Of a stretch of 39,185 nt of DNA, positions 30,812-38,123 are shown piece by piece. Source of the DNA: Streptomyces sp. NWU339 (GTDB lineage: Bacteria > Actinomycetota > Actinomycetes > Streptomycetales > Streptomycetaceae); contig NZ_QFRK01000013.1 in assembly GCF_003143855.1 (NCBI RefSeq), positions 192,901 to 232,085 on the forward strand. The letters are read 5' to 3'. A model generated the notes under the pieces. The model worked only from the letters and a program-made list of their open reading frames with translations, was not told the origin of the DNA and searched no databases. The position numbers and the translations under genes are program-made. Each line of letters opens with the position of its first letter. Positions within the stretch are counted from its first letter, which is position 1.

Positions 30812-32350
30812 TCAGCCTTGCAGGGCCGGGCCGAACCAGGTGGTGAGGGCCGTCCGGAGCGCGGAGGCGTCGGGTGCGCCGTCGGCGGTCGCCCAGGCGA
30901 CATGGCCGTCGGGGCGGATGAGAAGCGCGGTGGGAGCGGGGATCTCGCCGATGGCCGGGACGGGCCAGTGGTCGTCCTCGCTCCGCGCCTCGACCAGGTC
31001 GACACGATCGGCCCAGCCCTTGGCGGCCGCCGCCACCTCGGCGCTGCCACGCAGGTCGAGCAGTACGGGGCGGGCGGCGTGCAGCAACTCGTAGACGTAG
31101 ACGGGGCCTTCAGACGTATTGAGGTCGGCGTCGGGGACCCGGCGCCCCTCCAGCGGGTGGTCGCCGTCGACCGGGTACCGGATGTCCAGTGCGTTCAGCA
31201 GGTGGCGCAGATATCGGTTGACGTCGTCGAACACCATGAGTGAGCCGAACACGTCGCGCAGCGCGTCCGTCTGGGCGCCGGGGCGGACCAGGGCCGACTG
31301 GGCCCGGGTGTTGTGCAGAACGCGCTCCCCGACAGGGTGGCGCTCGGCGTGGTAGCTGTCCAGCAGGCTCTCCGGCGCCTGGCCGCGTACCACCGAGGCG
31401 AGCTTCCAGCCGAGGTTGACCGCGTCCTGCACGCCCATGTTCAGTCCCTGCCCCCCGGCCGGGAAGTGGATGTGCGCCGCGTCGCCCGCGAGCAGCACCC
31501 GGCCCGCCCGGTACCGGGCGGCCTGCCGTGTGGCGTCGGTGAACCGGGAGATCCACCTGGGGTTCCGCATGCCGAAGTCGGTGCCCGCGACCCTGACCAG
31601 CGACTCCCGGAGCTGCTCGAACGTCACGGGCTCGTCACGGTCCGGGACGCGGTCGTACTCGGAGGTGATCACCCGGTACCAGCCCGGCTCGAAGGCGATC
31701 GCCGAGTAGTCGCCGGTCGGACAGCGCCGCACCCAGACGTAGTCCTCGGGCAGATCGGGGAGTTCGACGTCACCGATCAGCGCGGTCATCGTCGCCTCGG
31801 TGCCGGGGAAGTCGATGCCCGACAGTTTGCGCACCGTGCTGCGCCCGCCGTCACAGCCCACGAGGTAGCGGGCGCGCAGCGTCGCAGGCGTCGTCGTCTC
31901 CGCCGTGCCCAGTTCGACCGTCACGCCGCTCTCGTCCTGGCGGATCCCGCTCACCTCGGACGACCAGCGCACCCGTACGCCGAGCTCGGTGGCCCACTCC
32001 TCCAGCAGCCGCTCGATGGCGGATTGCAGGATCATCAGCGGGTAGGGGTGCCTGGACTCGGACTCGTCGAAGTCCACGTAGAGCCCGGAGAAGTGGCCCA
32101 CCGGCTGCAGTTCGCCTTCCGCCAGGAAGCGGTCGAGGACCCCGCGCTGGTCCAGCACCTCGAGGGTGCGGGAGTGGATACCGCCGGCTCGTGACTCGCC
32201 CGTCCGCTCCGCGAGCCGCTCGACCACCACCACGTCGACGCCCGCCAGCCGCAGCTCGCAGGCGAGCATCAAGCCTGTCGGCCCGGCGCCCGCGATCACC
32301 ACGTCAGCGTCCATGCCGGTGTTTCCCACGTCGTTGCCCCTCTGTTCCAC
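30812..32350 (-). CDS. FAD-dependent aromatic-ring-hydroxylase-type monooxygenase
   Basis: A 512-aa flavoprotein of the PHBH class, close in layout to polyketide hydroxylases and rifampicin monooxygenase. It shows DADVVIAGAGPTGLMLACEL (FAD fold), VVERLAERTGESRAGGIHSR, the DG motif LVGCDGGRSTVRK, and GRVLLAGDAAHIHFPAGGQG. NMGVQDAVNLGWKLA follows, then a C-terminal thioredoxin-like extension (PVLLDLRG, PTALLIRPDGHVAWA). The start is either GTG 32350, taken here, or ATG 32314, which begins directly before the FAD fold; both have imperfect ribosome sites. It is divergent from the PCP-P450 genes and shares with them a promoter region holding two cluster palindromes, one 49 bp before GTG 32350. It may oxidise the peptide or polyketide, or inactivate a compound; the substrate is unknown. 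Confidence 0.88.
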   Translation of the reverse strand: MEQRGNDVGNTGMDADVVIAGAGPTGLMLACELRLAGVDVVVVERLAERTGESRAGGIHSRTLEVLDQRGVLDRFLAEGELQPVGHFSGLYVDFDESESRHPYPLMILQSAIERLLEEWATELGVRVRWSSEVSGIRQDESGVTVELGTAETTTPATLRARYLVGCDGGRSTVRKLSGIDFPGTEATMTALIGDVELPDLPEDYVWVRRCPTGDYSAIAFEPGWYRVITSEYDRVPDRDEPVTFEQLRESLVRVAGTDFGMRNPRWISRFTDATRQAARYRAGRVLLAGDAAHIHFPAGGQGLNMGVQDAVNLGWKLASVVRGQAPESLLDSYHAERHPVGERVLHNTRAQSALVRPGAQTDALRDVFGSLMVFDDVNRYLRHLLNALDIRYPVDGDHPLEGRRVPDADLNTSEGPVYVYELLHAARPVLLDLRGSAEVAAAAKGWADRVDLVEARSEDDHWPVPAIGEIPAPTALLIRPDGHVAWATADGAPDASALRTALTTWFGPALQG

Positions 32351-32399
32351 TGTTATTCCACCGTGCCTCTAGTGGCTTGAAACATTTTCCACTTGCCCT

Positions 32400-32415
32400 G
32401 TCCCGCCGGCGGGAC
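32400..32415. promoter_or_regulatory. Candidate operator, copy 5 of the cluster palindrome
   Basis: GTCCCGCCGGCGGGAC is a perfect 16-bp palindrome containing CGCCGGCG. With its left flank ACTTGCCCT it forms one arm of a long inverted repeat whose other arm is 32568-32592. It is nearest to the minus-strand monooxygenase gene. Confidence 0.65.
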
Positions 32416-32567
32416 GATTCCTCGGGGAGCGGATGTTTTGGGGGTGTCAGCATGCAGGCGTGCCGGTCCACCCTCAACCTCACCATCGGCGTGAGTCGCC
32501 GGGCCACCAAAACGGTGTGACCGGACGCGAATTCGCGCGACACTCGATTCGGCCATTCAAAGAATTT

Positions 32568-32583
32568 GTCTCGCCGGCGGGAC
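32568..32583. promoter_or_regulatory. Candidate operator, copy 6 of the cluster palindrome
   Basis: GTCTCGCCGGCGGGAC contains CGCCGGCG and is followed by AGGGCAAAG, the inverse of the flank of copy 5 with one mismatch. It lies 105 bp before the carrier protein start, close to the 101 bp seen for mbtH. Copies 5 and 6 are 168 bp apart centre to centre. The gap between them also has a CGCGAATTCGCG palindrome (32526-32537). Confidence 0.65.
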
Positions 32584-32688
32584 AGGGCAAAGGGCTCCGG
32601 CGGTCGTCATGGCGGTGACGGTCCGGAGACAGGGCCGTAAATGACGCGAGCGGGCACCCCCGGTCGGCAGAGGAAGGAAAGACTGGCA

Positions 32689-32952
32689 ATGGAACAACAA
32701 GCCGTGCCTTCGAGTGCGCCGGTGTCGCTGGTGCAGGAAATCTCGGCTCTGTGGGGGGAGTGCCTCGGCGGTCGCGAGGTCGGGGCAGAGGACGACTTCT
32801 TCGCGCTCGGCGGCAATTCGCTGACCGGAATCAAGATCATCGAACGGGTGTCGCAGGACTATGGCGTCCAGCTTTCCGTGCGCGACTTCTACCTCGCGGG
32901 GACCCCGACCCGGGTCGCCGAGCTGATCGAGCAGGGGAGGGCAGGGACGTGA
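32689..32952 (+). CDS. Stand-alone peptidyl carrier protein (second of two)
   Basis: An 87-aa carrier protein. The phosphopantetheine Ser is in AEDDFFALGGNSLTGIKIIE, and the fold ends with TPTRVAELIEQG. The DDFFxLGGxS context is of NRPS rather than PKS type, although it sits just before PKS genes. ATG 32689 is chosen because AGGAAGGAAAG lies about nine bases upstream. The stop overlaps the P450 GTG start as GTGA. Together with the P450 and the Cys-thioesterase it makes a compact cassette, most simply read as a carrier on which an amino acid is oxidised. Confidence 0.93.
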   Translation: MEQQAVPSSAPVSLVQEISALWGECLGGREVGAEDDFFALGGNSLTGIKIIERVSQDYGVQLSVRDFYLAGTPTRVAELIEQGRAGT

Positions 32953-34199
32953 GGCTGACGCCGGGTCCCGCGCGCGACATCGACCTCGACAGCGTCGACC
33001 TGTTCGACCTGGACCTCTACACCTCGGGTGATCCGCACCCGATCTGGGACGTGATGCGGGCGAAGGCGCCCGTGCACCACCAAGTCCTGCCCGACGGCAG
33101 GGAGTTCTGGTCGGTGACCCGCTTCGAGGACGTCTGCCGAGTGCTCGGCGACCACCGGGAGTTCACCTCGGAGCGCGGCACGGTGCCCACCCACCTCGGG
33201 ACGGACGACGTCGCGGCCGGCGTGCTGCTGACGTCCACCGACCCGCCGCGGCACACCGAGGTCCGCCGCCCGCTCGGCTCCAAGCTCACCGCGCGAGCGG
33301 TGAAGTCCTGGGAGGAGTCGATCCGGCGGACGATCGTGCGCTTCCTCGAGCCGGCGCTCGACGGTGAGACCTTCGACCTGGCCGAGCGGGCACTGCTCCT
33401 CCCGGCGATGGTCACGGGCCCGCTGCTGGGGATCCCGGAGAAGGACTGGGAAGAACTCGTCCAGCTGACCGCGATGGTGACGGCTCCCTCGGACCCGCAC
33501 TTCCTGCAGGGCAACGAAGCCGCCACTCTGGCCATCGCCCACCACGAGCTCCTCGCCTACGTCAAGGAGTGGGTCAGGACGCGGCGGGCGTCCGGCCTCG
33601 AGGACGACAGCCTGCTCCACCACCTCATGAACGTCCGCCCGGGAGGCGTGCCGCTGACCGACGAGAAGATCGCCCTCGACGGCTACAGCATCCTGCTGGG
33701 CGCCAACGTCACGACGCCGCACACCGTCTCGGGCACGGTGCACGCGCTCATCGAGCGGCCCGAGCAGTTCGCGAAGGCCCAGGCCGACCCGTCGCTGATC
33801 CCGGACCTGGTCGAGGAGGGGCTGCGCTGGACCTCGGCCGCGTGCAACTTCATGCGGTACGCGGTGAGTGACGTCGAGATCGGCGGGGGCACGATCCCGG
33901 CCCGCGGGGCGGTCGTCGCATGGATCGGTTCGGCCAACCGGGACGAGTCCCAGTTCCCCGATCCGCACACGTTCGACATCACGCGGAGCAACGCCAAGCG
34001 CCACGTCGCGTTCGGCTTCGGGCCGCACTTCTGCATCGGGGCACCGCTGGCCCGGCTGACCCTGCGCGTCTTCTTCGAGGAACTGCTCCAGCGATTCGGC
34101 TCGATCGAGCTCGCCGGCGAACCGCAGCACCTGCGCTCGTACTTCATCGCCGGGATGACCCACCTTCCCATCGTCGCCCAGAAACGACAGACGCCATGA
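32949..34199 (+). CDS. Cytochrome P450, likely hydroxylase of a carrier-bound amino acid
   Basis: A 416-aa bacterial P450 with a GTG start overlapping the carrier gene and a GGGAGG site upstream. The haem ligand is Cys362 in AFGFGPHFCIGAPLARL. The ExxR motif is EEGLR, and DPPRHTEVRRPL is the C-helix region. The I-helix reads LLGANVTTPHT: the conserved Thr pair is kept but the acidic residue normally just before it (as in AGxE/DTT) is Val. P450s encoded next to a free carrier protein commonly hydroxylate the beta carbon of the tethered amino acid, as in aminocoumarin and nikkomycin pathways. That role is inferred from gene order. Resulting 3-hydroxy residues can serve as the lactone oxygen in depsipeptides. 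Confidence 0.92.
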   Translation: MRLTPGPARDIDLDSVDLFDLDLYTSGDPHPIWDVMRAKAPVHHQVLPDGREFWSVTRFEDVCRVLGDHREFTSERGTVPTHLGTDDVAAGVLLTSTDPPRHTEVRRPLGSKLTARAVKSWEESIRRTIVRFLEPALDGETFDLAERALLLPAMVTGPLLGIPEKDWEELVQLTAMVTAPSDPHFLQGNEAATLAIAHHELLAYVKEWVRTRRASGLEDDSLLHHLMNVRPGGVPLTDEKIALDGYSILLGANVTTPHTVSGTVHALIERPEQFAKAQADPSLIPDLVEEGLRWTSAACNFMRYAVSDVEIGGGTIPARGAVVAWIGSANRDESQFPDPHTFDITRSNAKRHVAFGFGPHFCIGAPLARLTLRVFFEELLQRFGSIELAGEPQHLRSYFIAGMTHLPIVAQKRQTP

Positions 34200-34933
34200 C
34201 ATCCGGCTCCACCACCGTCGCGTCACCGTGGTTCGTCCGACCGCCGTCCACCGACCACGCCGCCCGGGTCTTCTGCTTCCCCTTCTCCGGGTCCGGGGCT
34301 TCGGCCTTCAGCGCCTGGCCGGCCGCGATCGACGACGTCGAGGTCTGCCCGGTGCAGTTCCCCGGCCGCGAGAACCGGCTGGCCCACCCCCACTACGGCA
34401 CCTACGAGAACCTCGTCACCGGCCTGGTCGAACCCCTGGAGCCGCTGCTGGACCGGCCGTTCGCGTTCTTCGGGCACTGCGCGGGTGCGATTCCCGCGTA
34501 CGAGACCGCGGTCCGGCTCGCCGAACTCGGCCTGCCCGGACCGGGCTGCCTGTTCGTGTCGGGCCAGCCGGCACCGCACGACGCCTCGCGTGACCGGATG
34601 CTCACCATGACCGAGCCCGAGCTGCGCGCCGAGGTGGAGTCGTTCATCCGCAGCCGGGGGATCGAGCCGCGGCCGGACATGGTCGATCTCGGTCTGATGG
34701 TGCTGCTCCGTGATCATGCCGCCGCGGGTGCGTACCGGCGTCAGGAACCGGTCGCGCTGCGCTGCCCCATCATCGTCCTGCACTGGCGGAACGACCCCGA
34801 CGTGAGCCTCGACGAACTCCAGGGATGGCGTCAGTACTCGGACTCGGTCGAATTCCGGGTCGTCGACGGCGGCCACTACGACTTCATGGACGCGCCCGAC
34901 GAGCTGCGGAAGTTGTTGACCTCTTGGCAGTGA
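34196..34933 (+). CDS. Thioesterase-like alpha/beta-hydrolase with Cys nucleophile, possible aminoacyl shuttle
   Basis: A 245-aa protein of type II thioesterase size. VFCFPFSGSGASAF forms the oxyanion region, VQFPGRENRL follows, and the nucleophile elbow reads FFGHCAGAIPAYE with Cys95 where Ser is usual. An Asp in LHWRNDPDVS and the His in VDGGHYDFMD complete the triad. ATG 34196 overlaps the P450 stop (ATGA). Cys-nucleophile relatives such as SyrC and CmaE move aminoacyl groups between carrier domains instead of hydrolysing them. With two free carrier proteins, one free A enzyme and a P450 in the same cluster, a transfer role is attractive. Plain hydrolysis remains possible, because some TEIIs with Cys are still thioesterases. 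Confidence 0.88.
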   Translation: MTSGSTTVASPWFVRPPSTDHAARVFCFPFSGSGASAFSAWPAAIDDVEVCPVQFPGRENRLAHPHYGTYENLVTGLVEPLEPLLDRPFAFFGHCAGAIPAYETAVRLAELGLPGPGCLFVSGQPAPHDASRDRMLTMTEPELRAEVESFIRSRGIEPRPDMVDLGLMVLLRDHAAAGAYRRQEPVALRCPIIVLHWRNDPDVSLDELQGWRQYSDSVEFRVVDGGHYDFMDAPDELRKLLTSWQ

Positions 34934-34985
34934 AACCAGTGCCGCACGCAAGAGCCGTACACCGAAGGAACCGGAAGGAACGCGT

Positions 34986-37900
34986 ATGAACGGCGCAGCC
35001 ACCGATGTTGCCGTGATCGGGATGTCGTGCCGCTTTCCCGGTGTGCACGACGTGGAGGAGTTCTGGCGCCTGCTGCTCGAGGGGAAGTCGACCTTCAAAA
35101 CGTTCCCCGAGCATCGGGCGGTCGACCCGGACCGCACACCTCACCCGGACGCCGCCACGGTGAACTCGGGTTCGTTCCTCGACGCCATCGACGGGTTCGA
35201 CGCGGAGTTCTTCGGCACGCCTTCGGCGGAGGCGGCCGCCATGGACCCCGTGCAGCGGCTGGGGCTGGAGCTCGCCTGGGAGGCCGTCGAGAACGCCGGT
35301 GTACCGGCGACCGCGCTCGCGGGCCGCGAGATCGATGTCGTGGTCGGCGCCGCGCCCTCGGGGTACGAGCTGCTGCGCAAGCTGTCCGGCAGCGATCAGG
35401 ACGACCACTACGCCGCGCTCGGCTCGAGCGGTGCGCTGATCGCGAATCGGATCTCGAACCTGTTCGACGTCCGCGGCATGAGTTTCTGTGCGGACTCGGG
35501 CCAGTCCTCCTCGCTCGTGTCGTTGGCGCTGACGTGCGAACGGATACGCAGCGGTGCGGTCGACATGGCGCTCGCGGGCGGCGTTCACCTGATCGCCGAC
35601 CCGGAAGCGGGACTGGGCCTGGCGAATCTGGGCGCCCTGTCGCCCGACGGCCGTTGCTTCCCCTTCGACGAACGGGCCAACGGCTTCGTCCGGGGAGAGG
35701 GCGGGGCGTTCGTCCTGCTGAAGCGGCTCGACCTCGCCGTCGCCGACGGTGATCACATCTACGCGGTGGTGCGCGGCTGGGGCGTCGGCAGTGGTGGTGC
35801 GTCCTCCCGGATGCCGGATCCCAGCCCCAGTGGGCAGGCGGCAGCGGTGCTGTCCGCTCTCGAGCGCGCGGCTGTCCCGTTCGACGGTGTCGAGTACGTC
35901 GAGGCCCACGGCACCGGCACACGACTCGGCGACCCGGCCGAGATATCCGGTCTGCGCGAGGTGTTCCGGGAGACCGGCCGCAGTCGCCCTCTGGTGATCG
36001 GCTCGGTGAAGGCGAACGTCGGGCACCTGGAGCCGGCCGCCGGGATCGTCGGCTTCGTGAAGGCGGCGCTCTGCCTGGACCGCGCCCACCTGGTGCCGAA
36101 TCCGGGCTTCCGTTCCCCGAACCCCGCCGTCCCGGACTTCCAGGAGGACTTCGAAGTCCTCCGAGCGGCGCGGCCCTGGCCGAGCGAGCCGGGCCGGCCG
36201 CGACGGGCAGGGGTGTCGTCGGTCGGGATGGGCGGCACCAACGCGCACGTGATCCTCGAACAGGCTCCCGACGGGCAGACGGAACTGCGCGCCGCAGAAG
36301 AGGACTTCACCCCCGCGGGCGTTTCCGGCACGGTGCCGTGGGTGCTGTCGGCGAGGTCGGAGCCGGCCCTGCGGGAGCAGGCGGCGCGGTTGCGGGACCT
36401 CGTGGCCGCGGACGCGTCGCTGTCGGCGGCCGACGTGGGGCATTCGCTGCTGTCGACGCGGTCGTCGTTCGAGCACCGGGCGGTGGTGCTGAGCGGTGAC
36501 CGCGAGGAGGCACTGGCCGGTCTCGATCTGGTGGCGGCAGGCGGTGATTCGGCGCGGGCGGTGCGCGGGGTGGCCACCGGGCCGGCGGGTCCGGTCGTCT
36601 TCGTGTTCCCCGGCCAGGGGTCGCAGTGGCTGGGCATGGGAAGGCAGCTGTACGCGGAGTCGGAGGTCTTCGCGCGCGCGATCGACGAGTGCGCGCGCGC
36701 TCTGGCGCCGTGGCTGGACTGGTCGCTGGTGGACCTGGTGACCGGTGCCGAGTCGGCGCCGTCGCTGGAGCGCGGGGATGCCGTGGTCCAGCCGGCGCTG
36801 TTCGCGATGATGGTGTCCCTGGCGCGGGTGTGGCGGTCGCTGGGAGTGGTCCCCGACGCGGTGGTGGGGCACTCGCAGGGAGAGATCGCCGCGGCGTGCG
36901 TGGCGGGTGCGCTCTCCCTCGAGGACGCGGCACGGATGGTCGCCCTGCGCAGCCGGGCCCTGACCGAGCTGGCGGGCCTGGGCGGGATGAGCGCGGTGGC
37001 CGCTCCCCTCGTATGGGTTGAGGACCGGCTGACGAAGTGGTCCGGGCGGCTCTCCGTGGCCGCGGTCAACGGACCGGCTTCCGCGGTGATCTCCGGGGAC
37101 CTCGAGGCATTGGACCAGTTCGCCGCGATGGCCGCCGGTGACGGTGTCCAGGTGCGCCGGATCAAGGTCGCGTACGCGTCGCACTCCCACCAGGTCGAAA
37201 GCATCCGTGACCGGATGCTCGAGGCCGCCGCGGGCGTGTCGCCGAAGGAGACGGCGGTGGAGTTCCACTCCACGGTCACCGGGGGGCTGCTCGACACCCG
37301 CGTGCTCGACAGCTCGTACTGGTACGACAACCTGCGCTCGACGGTGCGTTTCGGCGAGGTCGTCGGCCGCCTGATGCGTGACCGCGGCGGTGTGTACGTG
37401 GAGGTCAGCCCGCATCCCGTGCTCCAGGTGGCGATGGAGGAGACCGCCGACACACTGGCGCCCCCGCCCCTGGTGGCGAACACCCTGAACAAGCACGACG
37501 GGAGCGCGGGCAGGTTCCTGGTGTCGCTGGCCGAGCTGCACGTGCGTGGTGTGCCGGTGAGCTGGGAGACGGTGTTCGCCGCGGGACGGCCGCGCCGGAT
37601 CGGCCTGCCGACCTACGCGTTCCAGCGGCAGCGGTACTGGCTGACAGCGCCCGATGACGCCGACGCCACGAACAACCCCTCCGCGCGGGCGAGCGGACCG
37701 GGCGCGGGCACCAGAGCGGCGGACCTGGGTTCGGAGTCTTCGGTCCTCACTCTCGTGTGCGCCGAAACGGCAGCGCTGTTGAGCGCGAAGAACGCCGATC
37801 TGAGGGGCGTCGACCTCGCGGCGAGGTCGGCCGAGACGTTCAAGGCCCTGGGTTTCGACTCCTCCATGGCCGTGGCGCTCCGCAACCGGCTCACCGCGGT

Positions 37901-38084
37901 GACCGGAGTGCGGCTTCCGGCCACCGTCGCGTTCACCTACCCCACTCCGCAGGAACTCGGTCGTCACATCTTCTCCCTCCTCGAGCCGGAGGCGCCCGAC
38001 GCTGCGGAAACGGCGGTGGAAACGGGCCTGGAAAGTCACAGTGATGATGATTTGTACGAATTGATCGACCGTGGATACATGTAG
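34986..38084 (+). CDS. Type I PKS loading module: KSQ-AT(methylmalonyl)-ACP
   Basis: A 1032-aa protein. The ketosynthase has the usual frame (VAVIGMSCRFPG, EAHGTGTRLGDP, SVKANVGHLEPAAG), but the active-site Cys is Gln173 in ADSGQSSSLVSL. Such KSQ domains decarboxylate a loaded malonyl-type unit to make the starter. The acyltransferase has GHSQGE with Ser630 and YASH at 730-733, the signature of methylmalonyl-CoA selection, so the starter should be propionyl. The ACP has Ser959 in LGFDSSMAV. A short acidic C-terminal tail (SHSDDDLYELIDRGYM) looks like a docking element for the next PKS. The ATG has a GGAAGGAA site upstream. It follows the Cys-thioesterase gene by 52 bp and is probably in the same operon. 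It starts the acyl side chain of the hybrid product. Confidence 0.95.
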   Translation: MNGAATDVAVIGMSCRFPGVHDVEEFWRLLLEGKSTFKTFPEHRAVDPDRTPHPDAATVNSGSFLDAIDGFDAEFFGTPSAEAAAMDPVQRLGLELAWEAVENAGVPATALAGREIDVVVGAAPSGYELLRKLSGSDQDDHYAALGSSGALIANRISNLFDVRGMSFCADSGQSSSLVSLALTCERIRSGAVDMALAGGVHLIADPEAGLGLANLGALSPDGRCFPFDERANGFVRGEGGAFVLLKRLDLAVADGDHIYAVVRGWGVGSGGASSRMPDPSPSGQAAAVLSALERAAVPFDGVEYVEAHGTGTRLGDPAEISGLREVFRETGRSRPLVIGSVKANVGHLEPAAGIVGFVKAALCLDRAHLVPNPGFRSPNPAVPDFQEDFEVLRAARPWPSEPGRPRRAGVSSVGMGGTNAHVILEQAPDGQTELRAAEEDFTPAGVSGTVPWVLSARSEPALREQAARLRDLVAADASLSAADVGHSLLSTRSSFEHRAVVLSGDREEALAGLDLVAAGGDSARAVRGVATGPAGPVVFVFPGQGSQWLGMGRQLYAESEVFARAIDECARALAPWLDWSLVDLVTGAESAPSLERGDAVVQPALFAMMVSLARVWRSLGVVPDAVVGHSQGEIAAACVAGALSLEDAARMVALRSRALTELAGLGGMSAVAAPLVWVEDRLTKWSGRLSVAAVNGPASAVISGDLEALDQFAAMAAGDGVQVRRIKVAYASHSHQVESIRDRMLEAAAGVSPKETAVEFHSTVTGGLLDTRVLDSSYWYDNLRSTVRFGEVVGRLMRDRGGVYVEVSPHPVLQVAMEETADTLAPPPLVANTLNKHDGSAGRFLVSLAELHVRGVPVSWETVFAAGRPRRIGLPTYAFQRQRYWLTAPDDADATNNPSARASGPGAGTRAADLGSESSVLTLVCAETAALLSAKNADLRGVDLAARSAETFKALGFDSSMAVALRNRLTAVTGVRLPATVAFTYPTPQELGRHIFSLLEPEAPDAAETAVETGLESHSDDDLYELIDRGYM

Positions 38085-38123
38085 CAACTCCGTTCTTCTA
38101 AGCAACCGTTGGGGGAGGCCCTG

